From: an uncultured Succiniclasticum sp.
Lineage (GTDB): Bacteria; Bacillota; Negativicutes; Acidaminococcales; Acidaminococcaceae
Length of the DNA: 64,000 bases
NCBI GenBank assembly: GCA_902801365.1
Contig: CADCHY010000006.1
Span: forward strand, 124,001 to 188,000
Direction: 5' to 3'
This document shows positions 47,830 to 55,192 of this stretch, in pieces. A program made the translations under genes and the position numbers. The notes beneath the pieces were generated by a model, which saw nothing but the letters and a program-made list of their open reading frames with translations, made no database searches and was not told the DNA's origin. How positions within the stretch are numbered: position 1 is the first letter of the stretch; every line of letters starts with the position of its first letter.

Positions 47830-48711
47830 TTATTTGACAAGCAAACTGTATTTTTTCACCATAAACGCCGGATGCAGCGCTTCTTTTGCCTTGCGGAGGC
47901 CTTCCAGCCCTATATCTTCTTCCCTGTTGATATATTTCATGTCCGGCCATACGTATTTAGCGCATTCGGTCTGAATCGCCGCGTACAGGCCCCGGATATC
48001 CGGATTGGCCTTTTCCACGTTTTCATCGCAGACTTCCCCGTTGATAGCCTTGCCAAAGCCGAAGGCTTCGATCTTTCCGTTTACGCGGATCGCCCCGCCC
48101 CGCAATCCCAGGGCTTCAAAATTCACAAAGGCTTCCTGAAGCGCGCGAATCTCCCAGATAATACTGGGATCCGTGTCCATCCGGGCTTTGCACCATTCTT
48201 CGCCAAAATTCAGGCACTCGGCAAAGTTTTCCGGATTGATCATTTCAAATACATAGTCCGGATTCTCCCGTTTGAAAGAATTGTAATGGTTCTTCTGTCC
48301 GTGATACCGCCGCCCCCGTAGTGTCACCAGGTCTTCCTGCAGATACACATAATCCCAGCTGTCCCGGTTCTCCACGAAATCCCGGTCGCCTTTCAGGCAG
48401 CTTAACCGTTCCAGGGAAGACTCATAAATTCCGCGGAATTCAAAGGGACCTCCCTGTTCTTCCCGGATCTCTTTCGCCAGCAGCGGCAGGTCCTCATCCC
48501 TGCCTCCGAAAGGCTGCAGGAAATAGGTTTCCCCTTCCAGCTCCACTTTGATCAGCAGGAAACCGTATTTTTCCGCCCACCATGTGCGGTAATAATCTCT
48601 CCAGATGTACAGATTGGTAAATGCGCATTCCGAACCGAAATGCTCCGGTTTGTTCAAATAGGTTTCGAACAGGTCACGGTCTTTTACCGCGACTTCTTTA
48701 AATTCTAAAAT
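47830..48711 (-). CDS. DUF2156 protein (lysyl-phosphatidylglycerol-synthase C-terminal-like), ATT start
   Basis: About 293 aa, cytosolic. HFGSECAFTNLYIWRDYY, KNHYNSFKRENPDYVFEMI and the closing INREEDIGLEGLRKAKEALHP are typical of the DUF2156 fold, a double GNAT domain. Homologues begin LEFK-like residues; here LEFKEVAVKDRDLFETYL is coded upstream of the first TTG (48657), with no ATG, GTG or TTG in frame back to a stop. ATT at 48711, seven bases after AAAGGGG, is the best start. Precedes the Eis-like gene and purL. Substrate unknown. Confidence 0.8.
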   Translation of the reverse strand: MLEFKEVAVKDRDLFETYLNKPEHFGSECAFTNLYIWRDYYRTWWAEKYGFLLIKVELEGETYFLQPFGGRDEDLPLLAKEIREEQGGPFEFRGIYESSLERLSCLKGDRDFVENRDSWDYVYLQEDLVTLRGRRYHGQKNHYNSFKRENPDYVFEMINPENFAECLNFGEEWCKARMDTDPSIIWEIRALQEAFVNFEALGLRGGAIRVNGKIEAFGFGKAINGEVCDENVEKANPDIRGLYAAIQTECAKYVWPDMKYINREEDIGLEGLRKAKEALHPAFMVKKYSLLVK

Positions 48712-48864
48712 AGGAATACCCCTTTCTGAGAAATGACACGACTGCCCGGCTGTTTCCTGAAATGAAACCAGGGTTTCCGAACCAGAAAGCAGAAACTATT
48801 AAAACCTGTAAGGCAGCCGGATAAACATATAAAAAGCATGAATGCTTAGTCCTACATCTAAATA
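48712..48864 (-). promoter_or_regulatory. Structured leader of the DUF2156-GNAT-purL unit
   Basis: About 150 nt. Near the 5' end AAGCA-TTCA-TGCTT is followed by TTTA. Further on CCGGCTG pairs with CAGCCGG about 65 nt later, enclosing GGTTTC/GAAACC-type arms. It does not match the purine, PRPP, guanidine or cobalamin riboswitch patterns I know. Confidence 0.45.
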
Positions 48865-48870
48865 ATTATA
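48865..48870 (-). promoter_or_regulatory. Extended -10 promoter before the DUF2156 gene
   Basis: Minus-strand TGATATAAT with TTTATA 17 bp upstream as a poor -35. It would start the structured leader. Confidence 0.5.
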
Positions 48871-48896
48871 TCATAAAAGCATTTCAATATAAACAA

Positions 48897-48929
48897 AAAT
48901 AAACCGACTGTCTGTTAAACAGTCGGTTT
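48897..48929 (-). terminator. Terminator of the zinc-ribbon gene
   Basis: Minus-strand AAACCGACTGT / ACAGTCGGTTT, a perfect 11-bp stem with seven-base loop, followed by ATTTTTGTTT. Confidence 0.85.
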
Positions 48930-48986
48930 CGGATACTAGGGGTCTCTAAGGGGCGCTGTTACTTGCTTTGTAAAATTTTATTGCGT

Positions 48987-49271
48987 TTAATGACCTGCTT
49001 TGCGTTTGTTAAAGCAGTCAAAGCAATAAACGGGGCGGTCTTCCGAAGGACGGAACGGAACTTCCGTTTCTTTGCCGCACTCAGCACAAACAGCTTTAAA
49101 CATTTCCCGCGGCTGGGTCCCGTTCATACGGGCCTTACGGGCAGCACGGCAGACAGAGCAGCGCTTCGGTTCGTTGGTGAAACCTTTTTCAGCATAAAAT
49201 TCCTGCTCAGACGCGGAAAACACAAATTCATTTCCGCATTCAACGCATTTCAGGGTCTTGTCTTCAAACAT
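48987..49271 (-). CDS. Double zinc-ribbon protein (CXXC-X20-CXXC type)
   Basis: 94 aa. Four CX2C pairs: Cys9/12, 38/41, 62/65 and 83/86, forming two probable zinc sites, each with about 20-25 residues between pairs. PREMFKAVCAECG and RPVYCFDCF are typical of the probable zinc-ribbon family found widely in Firmicutes and often highly expressed. The function is unknown. Monocistronic, with a strong promoter and terminator, and a 120-nt leader. Confidence 0.85.
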   Translation of the reverse strand: MFEDKTLKCVECGNEFVFSASEQEFYAEKGFTNEPKRCSVCRAARKARMNGTQPREMFKAVCAECGKETEVPFRPSEDRPVYCFDCFNKRKAGH

Positions 49272-49412
49272 GGTCTTGTCACTCCTTTTTCTTTGTACCC
49301 CATAGGAACAACTAACTTCTTACTGTACCGCTTCTTCCTTTTGATGTACTTAGAAAAAAAAGCGAGAAAACGAAACAATAGACTAAGCCGGCCTTGAGAT
49401 ATCCTAAAGTGA

Positions 49413-49440
49413 AGTATACCAAAAATAGAAAACTTGTCAA
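49413..49440 (-). promoter_or_regulatory. Consensus promoter of the zinc-ribbon gene
   Basis: Minus-strand TTGACA (49435-49440), 16-bp spacer, TATACT (49413-49418) with upstream TG. The best -35 in the window. Confidence 0.75.
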
Positions 49441-49486
49441 TGCAAATTTGCAATATTATTGGTTACAATTTTAGTAAAATTTACTA
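49441..49486. promoter_or_regulatory. Two palindromes upstream of the -35
   Basis: TGCAAATTTGCA (49441-49452) is a perfect 12-bp palindrome abutting the -35. TAGTAAA-A-TTTACTA (49472-49486) is a perfect 15-bp inverted repeat 20 bp further up. Both could be operator sites, though AT-rich DNA forms short palindromes easily. Confidence 0.45.
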
Positions 49487-49597
49487 TTTCAACAAATTTA
49501 GCATTATATGTTGTTATTTGAGTTGCCTAAATGTAAAAAACTGTTACATCTTTAATTAAACTTCCTCGCAAGCTTCAGGAATAAAGCAGAGTCTCGG

Positions 49598-50197
49598 TCA
49601 ATATTGGGTCAGGTTTTCGTAATCCAGCGTGTAAGAGCGCCCCCAATAATAAAAACATGTAATCGAAGCATTACCCACATGGAGATGCCAGGCGCGGTTC
49701 AGGTCCAGGCCAAGCATGGTGCAAATCAGTACACGGATGATCCCGCCATGAGCCACAAAAGCCACATCACCTTCCGGATACTGGTCTAAAATCTCCTGTA
49801 CTACCGGATAGGCGCGTTTCTGCACGTCCAACATGCTCTCGCCCTGCGGAATCGTGGTGTTGGCAGGGCTGGCAAAAAAATCTTTCCATTGTTTTGCGTA
49901 TTTCTTCTGGATATCTTTACTGTTCATATTTTCCCAGATGCCGAAGCTCATTTCCTGCAGAGCGTCAGTTTCCTGCAGTTCCATGCCTTTTGCCGCGGCG
50001 ATGATTTCCGCCGTTGTTTTGGCACGTATCAGCGTACTGGTGTAAATTGCCTGCAACGGAATGTCTCTGAAAAAGTCTGCCGCTTTTTCTGCCTGTTCGA
50101 TCCCTTTCTGATTCAGCGGGATATCCGTCTGTCCCTGAAAACGCAGGGAATTGTTGTAATCAGTTTCCCCGTGACGTATCAGATAAAGTTTTGCCAT
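49598..50197 (-). CDS. cobC: Alpha-ribazole phosphatase, histidine phosphatase family
   Basis: 199 aa. RHGETD at 8-13 with catalytic His9; second His in VAFVAHGGIIRVL. The family alone would allow a broad phosphatase, but its place behind cobU-cobT-cobS makes removal of the 5'-phosphate in lower-ligand nucleotide assembly the likely task. The ATG at 50197 has a GGGGG-type site upstream. Last gene of the cob run, about 70 bp after the second cobT. Confidence 0.86.
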   Translation of the reverse strand: MAKLYLIRHGETDYNNSLRFQGQTDIPLNQKGIEQAEKAADFFRDIPLQAIYTSTLIRAKTTAEIIAAAKGMELQETDALQEMSFGIWENMNSKDIQKKYAKQWKDFFASPANTTIPQGESMLDVQKRAYPVVQEILDQYPEGDVAFVAHGGIIRVLICTMLGLDLNRAWHLHVGNASITCFYYWGRSYTLDYENLTQY

Positions 50198-50266
50198 GAT
50201 GTTCCCCCTTTCGCCGTGCTGGACCACGGCGTTTTCCTTCTCCCAAAAAATTCTGAACGGTTATCT

Positions 50267-51130
50267 TTACCCTTTTAGTTTATTATCTTCCTGTACTTTT
50301 AAAGAATAGTCTTCTTTTTCATTATGTACGCCGGCTTCTTCAAAGGTTTCCATTTCCCTGTAGGCTTTGATTCCGGCGTCGAACAGACGCAGACAGGTCA
50401 ACGCTCCCACACCCTCCGCATTCTTCAGGGAAAGACGCAACGGAGCCTGGAGCTGCAGTTCTTGCAACAAAGCAACGCTTCCTGCTTCAGCCGATTCGTC
50501 TCCCGCAAAACAGTATTGCAGTACATACGGATTAAATTTAGAAGCCGCAAGAGCAGCCAGACAAGTCGCCACACCATCCAGCATTATTGGGACGCGCATC
50601 CCTGCAGCCTGCAGAATGGCGCCGGTCATGGCAGATACCGGGGGACACTGCAGTCTGTCTAAAAATGCCAGGCCGTCATCTTCTTCCGGCAGGTCCTGCC
50701 AGTCATGTCGCAGATCTTTTTCAAAAGTACCGAGACAAATCAGCCCTGCCTTTTCTTCACCTATATATTCAGCTGTGAGCATCGCGCCTTCTTCCAGAAG
50801 ATCGTAGGAGGATTCGCTGATGACCATAAGCGGAATGGTTTTTGCGTTGACATGGGAGGCGTAAACAGAAACGGCTTTCTTCTTCAACATCGCCGTTTCA
50901 ATTTCAGCAGCATGTTTCGCTTCCCCCCACAGCAAAAGCAGACGGTTCTCCGGAATCACAACCAGCTGTTTATCCGATGAACCCAGAATTCCCGCATAAC
51001 GGGCTGTCATACTCTCCAACAGGGCAAGGGACCCCACCGGTTTGATCAGGTTATCAAACCGTTTTTGCGCTGCTTTTATGATATCGCCGCTAAGGGGCTG
51101 TATCTTCGTTACCAGTTCTTCAATATGCAT
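50267..51130 (-). CDS. Short CobT homologue lacking the catalytic loop (ArsB-like)
   Basis: 287 aa; CobT is about 350. It keeps the N-terminal CobT mark AAQKRFDNLIKPVGSLALLE (KPVGSL at 30-35) and the C-terminal part (PIMLDGVATCLAALAA, AEGVGAL). It lacks the GEMGIGNTT loop. The full-size CobT two genes upstream shows the opposite pattern. In Sporomusa ovata two such homologues, ArsA and ArsB, form a heterodimer with one active site that attaches phenol or p-cresol. That this is ArsB is inference. Intact, 12 bp after cobS. Confidence 0.75.
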   Translation of the reverse strand: MHIEELVTKIQPLSGDIIKAAQKRFDNLIKPVGSLALLESMTARYAGILGSSDKQLVVIPENRLLLLWGEAKHAAEIETAMLKKKAVSVYASHVNAKTIPLMVISESSYDLLEEGAMLTAEYIGEEKAGLICLGTFEKDLRHDWQDLPEEDDGLAFLDRLQCPPVSAMTGAILQAAGMRVPIMLDGVATCLAALAASKFNPYVLQYCFAGDESAEAGSVALLQELQLQAPLRLSLKNAEGVGALTCLRLFDAGIKAYREMETFEEAGVHNEKEDYSLKVQEDNKLKG

Positions 51131-51142
51131 AACCGTGTCCTT

Positions 51143-51991
51143 TTATTTTAAAAAATAATACGTCAAAAACAATACGATCACATTACCGCATTCCGTCAGA
51201 AAACCAAACGTATCGCCGGTAAGACCTCCCAGATTCCATTTGAGGTAAAATGCCAGGGCGATACAGGGAATACAGCTTAGAACAGCCAGCTTACACCAGA
51301 CAGGTCCCAACAGGAATAGCAGGATAGCTGAAAACAGTAACGCAAGTATCATATAGAAGGGACTGCCGCCGGTTTTAAACATTTCCCCCAGACCGCCGGG
51401 CCGCGCATTGGGAAATCTCAGGATATATACCACCATCAGCGTCCGGGTAATAATATACATGGCAGCCAGCAACGGACCCAGAACAGCAGGATGAAAAGAA
51501 CCGAACAGGGCAACCTTGGCCAGTATCAGGATGACCGCGCCGATCACTGCATTGGCGCCCGCGTGGCTGTCCTGCATGATTTCCAGCTTCCGTTCCCTTG
51601 TCCTTCCGCTGAATATCCCGTCCGCTGTGTCCATAAAGCCGTCATACATCAGCGTGCCGATAAAGAAAAGCTCCGCCAGCACCAGAAACACACCCAGTAA
51701 ATTACCGGAAAAGCCAGCCTGGATCCCAAGCCGGGCCGCCCCCCACATCAGGGCGCCCATAATTCCCCCTACGAGTGGGAAATACGGAACGGAACGGGCA
51801 AAGTCGTCCGGGAACCAGACCTCCCGTTTCGTCATCCGGATCCTCGTTAAAAATTCCAGACAGGTAAAGAAATCCCGCAGGTAACGGAAGGGTCCTGTGG
51901 AACGTTCCGGCAAAGGAATATTTAACCGGTTCCAGAGCCCGGTCTCCTCTTCCACTTCTGTTCCTTTGGTCTTCAGATTTTCTTCTGGCAT
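51143..51991 (-). CDS. cobS: Adenosylcobinamide-GDP ribazoletransferase
   Basis: Membrane enzyme joining activated corrinoid and lower-ligand nucleotide. 282 aa, multi-spanning. FTRIRMTKREV, PLVGGIMGALMWG, MYDGFMDTADGIFSGRTRERKLEIMQDSHAGANAV are typical; the DGFMDTADG segment binds metal. It starts one base after cobT stops. Confidence 0.94.
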   Translation of the reverse strand: MPEENLKTKGTEVEEETGLWNRLNIPLPERSTGPFRYLRDFFTCLEFLTRIRMTKREVWFPDDFARSVPYFPLVGGIMGALMWGAARLGIQAGFSGNLLGVFLVLAELFFIGTLMYDGFMDTADGIFSGRTRERKLEIMQDSHAGANAVIGAVILILAKVALFGSFHPAVLGPLLAAMYIITRTLMVVYILRFPNARPGGLGEMFKTGGSPFYMILALLFSAILLFLLGPVWCKLAVLSCIPCIALAFYLKWNLGGLTGDTFGFLTECGNVIVLFLTYYFLK

Positions 51992-51992
51992 T

Positions 51993-53009
51993 TCAATCTC
52001 CTGTCAGTTCCCGGTATGTATCCAATGCGGAGCGCAAAATACTGATTGCCAGAGACGCGCCGGTGCCTTCGCCCAGACGCATGCCTGCATGGACGACGGG
52101 TTTCAGCTTCAGCACTTCCAGCATCTTCTTTGCGCTTAAATCGGAAGAAAGGTGGGAACATAACATATATTCCGCGCAACGAGGATTGATCCCGTAAGCA
52201 ATTAATGCGGCAGCTGTTGCGTTCACGCCGTCGATCATGGTCGGTACGTGGCGGGCCGCTCCTGCCAGCATCATGCCGGCCAGCCCGGCATGATCATAAC
52301 CGCCCACCTTGCATAACACATCCAGCCCGTCTCCGGGTTTCGGTTTATTGATTTTCAGTCCCCTGCGGACAACTTCCGTCTTGATTTTCATCCTTTCGTC
52401 GTTGATACCGCTTCCCCGGCCCACGGTCAGTTCTGCCGGAAGATCCAGAAAGCCTGCCGCGATGGCGGCGGTAGACGTGGTATTGGCGATGCCCATCTCC
52501 CCGGTCTCCAGGAGATTGCATCCATTGTCAATCACTTCATCGGCAATGCGCATACCGGTTTCCAATGCGGCGACAGCCTGTTCGTAACTCATGGCCGGGC
52601 CCTGGGTGAAGTCTTCCGTCCCCCAGGCTATTTTACACTGCCTTACATGGGAGAAGCCATGCAGATCAAAATTTGTGCCCACATCCACAACAATCATGCC
52701 TGCCCCGGCATGACGGGCCATGACATTGGCGCCTGCGGTTCCTCTTCCGTAACCGTTGATCATCTGCAGGGTCACTTCCTGAGGAAAGGCGCTGACGCCG
52801 TATTTACAGATACCGTGATCGCCGCACATGAGGAGCATCACCGGTTTCAGTCCCCGGATGCCGCGGCCGTCCGTCATCATCAAGTAATCGGCCGTCAAAC
52901 CTGGCAATATACCGAAATCTTCACCCGACAACAGCACGGATTCCCAGTTTTTCAGTACTTCCTTCCGGATATTATCATTTGGGCATTCAATATATAAATC
53001 TTCTAACAT
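51993..53009 (-). CDS. cobT: Nicotinate-nucleotide:lower-ligand phosphoribosyltransferase, CobT/ArsA-like
   Basis: Activates the lower ligand as alpha-riboside phosphate from NaMN. 338 aa. ETGEMGIANTT (Glu171) and RLGEGTGA (Glu314, matching the catalytic Glu317 of Salmonella CobT) are present. The N-terminal KPPGSLGRLE block of ordinary CobT is absent and the start is short; that block is in the partner at 50267. The ATG at 53009 has CGGAG seven bases upstream. Either DMB-type CobT or ArsA; the split favours ArsA. Confidence 0.9.
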   Translation of the reverse strand: MLEDLYIECPNDNIRKEVLKNWESVLLSGEDFGILPGLTADYLMMTDGRGIRGLKPVMLLMCGDHGICKYGVSAFPQEVTLQMINGYGRGTAGANVMARHAGAGMIVVDVGTNFDLHGFSHVRQCKIAWGTEDFTQGPAMSYEQAVAALETGMRIADEVIDNGCNLLETGEMGIANTTSTAAIAAGFLDLPAELTVGRGSGINDERMKIKTEVVRRGLKINKPKPGDGLDVLCKVGGYDHAGLAGMMLAGAARHVPTMIDGVNATAAALIAYGINPRCAEYMLCSHLSSDLSAKKMLEVLKLKPVVHAGMRLGEGTGASLAISILRSALDTYRELTGD

Positions 53010-53101
53010 AGAAGCGCTCCGTTCCATAACTGTAGCTTAACACTTACACAGGGGGAACGACAGAACCGTTCCTTTTGCCTGTTTATTTTTTACTGAATCT
53101 G

Positions 53102-53674
53102 TTACTCAAACCGAAACGCAAGCCGCTTGATATCCACGGCCTGCCCTGCAACCACATAAAAAACCTGGTCGGCAGCTTCCCCTATCTGCTGGTTCACCCA
53201 GCCGGAAATATCCCTGTATTCCCGGGCCATGGCATTATCAGGAACAATCCCGCTGCCGACTTCGTTCGAAACGAATACAACCGTCCTGCCGCAGGCTCTT
53301 GCCGCATCCAGTAAACGCCGGATCCGATTTCTGACTACGTCAGCTTTTTCAGCCGTGGTACCTTGCGGCGCGTTATTCCCATATAACATGTTGCTCAGAT
53401 AGATGGTGATATCGTCAAATAAAATAGCGTCTGTACGTTCACCGGCTTCGGGAAAAACCTGTTCTGCAAAATAGGGAGCCTCAAAAGTGATCCATCTCTT
53501 CTCCCTGCGGCTGCGATGCAGTTTAACCCGTTCCGCCATCTCCTCATCCAGTATCTCTGCCGTAGCAATATAACCGCAGAGATTCCCGGCGTGGAGCACA
53601 TATTTTTCTGCAAACTCACTTTTCCCGCTGCGGGCACCGCCCAGCACTAATACAAGCTTGTTTTCCGTACCCAC
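53102..53674 (-). CDS. cobU: Adenosylcobinamide kinase / guanylyltransferase
   Basis: Phosphorylates adenosylcobinamide and transfers GMP to it. About 190 aa. P-loop GGARSGKSEFAEKY near residue 10; VFVSNEVGSGIVPDNAMAREYRD later, a segment typical of CobU. GTG start at 53674 with GGAGG about ten bases upstream; a GTG at 53695 precedes the ribosome site. First gene of the cob unit; 92 bp to cobT. Confidence 0.94.
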   Translation of the reverse strand: MGTENKLVLVLGGARSGKSEFAEKYVLHAGNLCGYIATAEILDEEMAERVKLHRSRREKRWITFEAPYFAEQVFPEAGERTDAILFDDITIYLSNMLYGNNAPQGTTAEKADVVRNRIRRLLDAARACGRTVVFVSNEVGSGIVPDNAMAREYRDISGWVNQQIGEAADQVFYVVAGQAVDIKRLAFRFE

Positions 53675-53691
53675 TGTAGCATATCCTCCTG

Positions 53692-53775
53692 TCACTGACG
53701 CAGCGGTATGTGCAGATAATAATCTATAAACCAGACGAACTGCCCGTTACTGCGTTTATACCGGTGCCATTTCAT
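53692..53775 (-). CDS. Possible 27-aa small ORF before cobU
   Basis: MKWHRYKRSNGQFVWFIDYY and seven more residues. The frame stays open without a start for a further 19 codons upstream (beginning YLFSEANGQIKLLNTALIDG). No ribosome site precedes the ATG. It ends just before the cobU ribosome site. It may be a leader peptide, the end of a decayed gene, or chance. Confidence 0.25.
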   Translation of the reverse strand: MKWHRYKRSNGQFVWFIDYYLHIPLRQ

Positions 53776-54001
53776 GCCGTCGATCAACGCGGTGTTTAAC
53801 AGTTTTATCTGTCCATTCGCTTCTGAGAACAGATATTATAAAACAACCCGGTAAAATAACTTTAACTATTTTATTATACCATAGAAAAAGCCCCCTGACT
53901 ATGTGTCAGGAGGCTTGATTCATAAAATAAGTGTAAACGTATTTAGTGTTTTGCTGCAACGCTGCTATGGGATTGGCAAGGGGATTGATTGTAGCGAAAA
54001 A
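53695..54001. other. Intergenic region cobU / PduO-type gene
   Basis: 307 bp. Contains the PduO-gene terminator, two -10-like TATAAT sites on the minus strand (53835-53840; 53873-53878 with extended TG), and the small ORF above. I looked for a cobalamin riboswitch and found no B12-box-like sequence. Confidence 0.55.
53885..53915 (-). terminator. Terminator of the PduO-type gene
   Basis: Minus-strand AGCCTCCTGAC / GTCAGGGGGCT (one G-U), five-base loop, then TTTTTC. It separates the adenosyltransferase from the cobU unit. Confidence 0.8.
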
Positions 54002-54532
54002 CTATTTCCCCTCTTCCACACCCACTTCCGTTTCTACGCGGGCCAGAATAAAACACAGGTCCGACAGCCGGTTCACGCAGATCAGCAGCTGTGGATTCAC
54101 CGGTTCCGTTTCATTCAGTCGCAGCAGTTGGCGTTCTGCACGGCGGGTGGTGGTACGGGCGATATCTAGGGCGCCCGCCCCGGGAGAATCCCCCGGAATG
54201 ATAAAATGACTCAGGGGCTGCAGCATCGCGTCAAATTTGTCGATGGTGCTTTCAAACAGTTTCACATGTTCTTCCGTGATATACGGCTGGGGCAGGTTTA
54301 AACTTGCCACGTCCGCCATCATGGACATCAGCAGCTTCTGGACATTAAAGATGGCTTCTTTTACATCGTCCCGTTTTACCAGTGAACGGGCCAGACCCAG
54401 CGCAGAAGTGATTTCATCCAGGTTCCCGTAAGATTCTACGCGTGCGGAACATTTGGAAACGCGTTCTCCGGTATAGAGTCCGGTGGTTCCCTTATCGCCT
54501 GTACGGGTATAGACTGCAGCTTTTTTCGACAT
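54002..54532 (-). CDS. Cob(I)alamin adenosyltransferase, PduO type
   Basis: 176 aa, trimeric family unrelated to CobO. YTRTGDKGTTGLYTGERVSK binds ATP; RVESYGNLDEITSALGLAR and DIARTTTRRAERQLLRL are the other marks. It makes adenosylcobalamin coenzyme or charges salvaged corrinoid. AAGGAGG before the ATG. Next to, but apart from, the cobU unit. Confidence 0.93.
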   Translation of the reverse strand: MSKKAAVYTRTGDKGTTGLYTGERVSKCSARVESYGNLDEITSALGLARSLVKRDDVKEAIFNVQKLLMSMMADVASLNLPQPYITEEHVKLFESTIDKFDAMLQPLSHFIIPGDSPGAGALDIARTTTRRAERQLLRLNETEPVNPQLLICVNRLSDLCFILARVETEVGVEEGK

Positions 54533-54651
54533 ACTTCATAACCTCCTTACAATATGTTTGTACCAGTTGTTCGGTACACGGACATGATTTCTGCCATTTC
54601 TCAAATGGAACCAAAATATCACATCCCCGCAGGTTTAATGAGAGTACGGGG

Positions 54652-54681
54652 TAAAAAAGCCCAGACAAAACTGTCTGAGCT
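54652..54681 (-). terminator. Terminator of ndk
   Basis: Minus-strand AGCTCAGACA / TGTCTGGGCT, four-base loop, then TTTTTT, eight bases past the stop codon. Confidence 0.85.
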
Positions 54682-54688
54682 TTTATTC

Positions 54689-55105
54689 TTAATAAATTTC
54701 TTCCGGTTTGAAGAAGTTTTTGATTTCCCGTTCTGCAGCTTCGGGGCTGTCGCTGCCGTGAATAACGTTTTCGCCTTTATCCAGGGCAAAGTCGCCGCGG
54801 ATAGAACCGGGGGTGGATTCGATAGGATCGGTCACGCCCATCATGGTGCGGATGGCTTTAATGGCGTTGGGGCCTTCTACAATCATGGCAACCAGCGGAC
54901 CGCCGGTAATGAAAGCTTCCAGTTCCGGGAAGAACGGTTTGTCAACATGTTCTGCATAATGATATTTAGCCTGGTCCTTGGTCATAACCAGCATTTTCAA
55001 TGCGCAGATCTTTAAGCCGCGGCGTTCAAAGCGGGCAATGATCTCGCCGATTAAATGTTTGCGTACTCCGTCAGGCTTTACTAATACCAAAGATTTCTGA
55101 TCCAT
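54689..55105 (-). CDS. ndk: Nucleoside diphosphate kinase
   Basis: 138 aa. [20 protein letters not shown] at the start; active His in [16 protein letters not shown]. Balances NTP and dNTP pools. ATG at 55105 with AAAGGAG upstream; the frame is open further but without a ribosome site. Confidence 0.97.
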   Translation of the reverse strand: MDQKSLVLVKPDGVRKHLIGEIIARFERRGLKICALKMLVMTKDQAKYHYAEHVDKPFFPELEAFITGGPLVAMIVEGPNAIKAIRTMMGVTDPIESTPGSIRGDFALDKGENVIHGSDSPEAAEREIKNFFKPEEIY

Positions 55106-55192
55106 TGTTTTACTCTCCTTTAAAAATAAAATAATATAATGCAATGCAAAATCTATCGATCCGGACGGGATGCCCGGTATCAATCATGAAAA

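Larger units (their letters stand above)
49272..49597. other. AT-rich intergenic region cobC / zinc-ribbon gene
   Basis: 326 bp without a gene. It holds the zinc-ribbon leader, its consensus promoter and two palindromes (49441-49452 and 49472-49486). Near cobC a weak stem (TTCCT/AGGAA) with GTTTAATT may end the cob operon. Confidence 0.6.

Noticed and set aside
47830..48657. Shorter DUF2156 reading from TTG
   Set aside because: No ribosome site before the TTG, and it removes conserved N-terminal residues; ATT at 48711 fits better.
53695..54001. Cobalamin riboswitch before cobU
   Set aside because: No B12 box or comparable conserved core on the minus strand.
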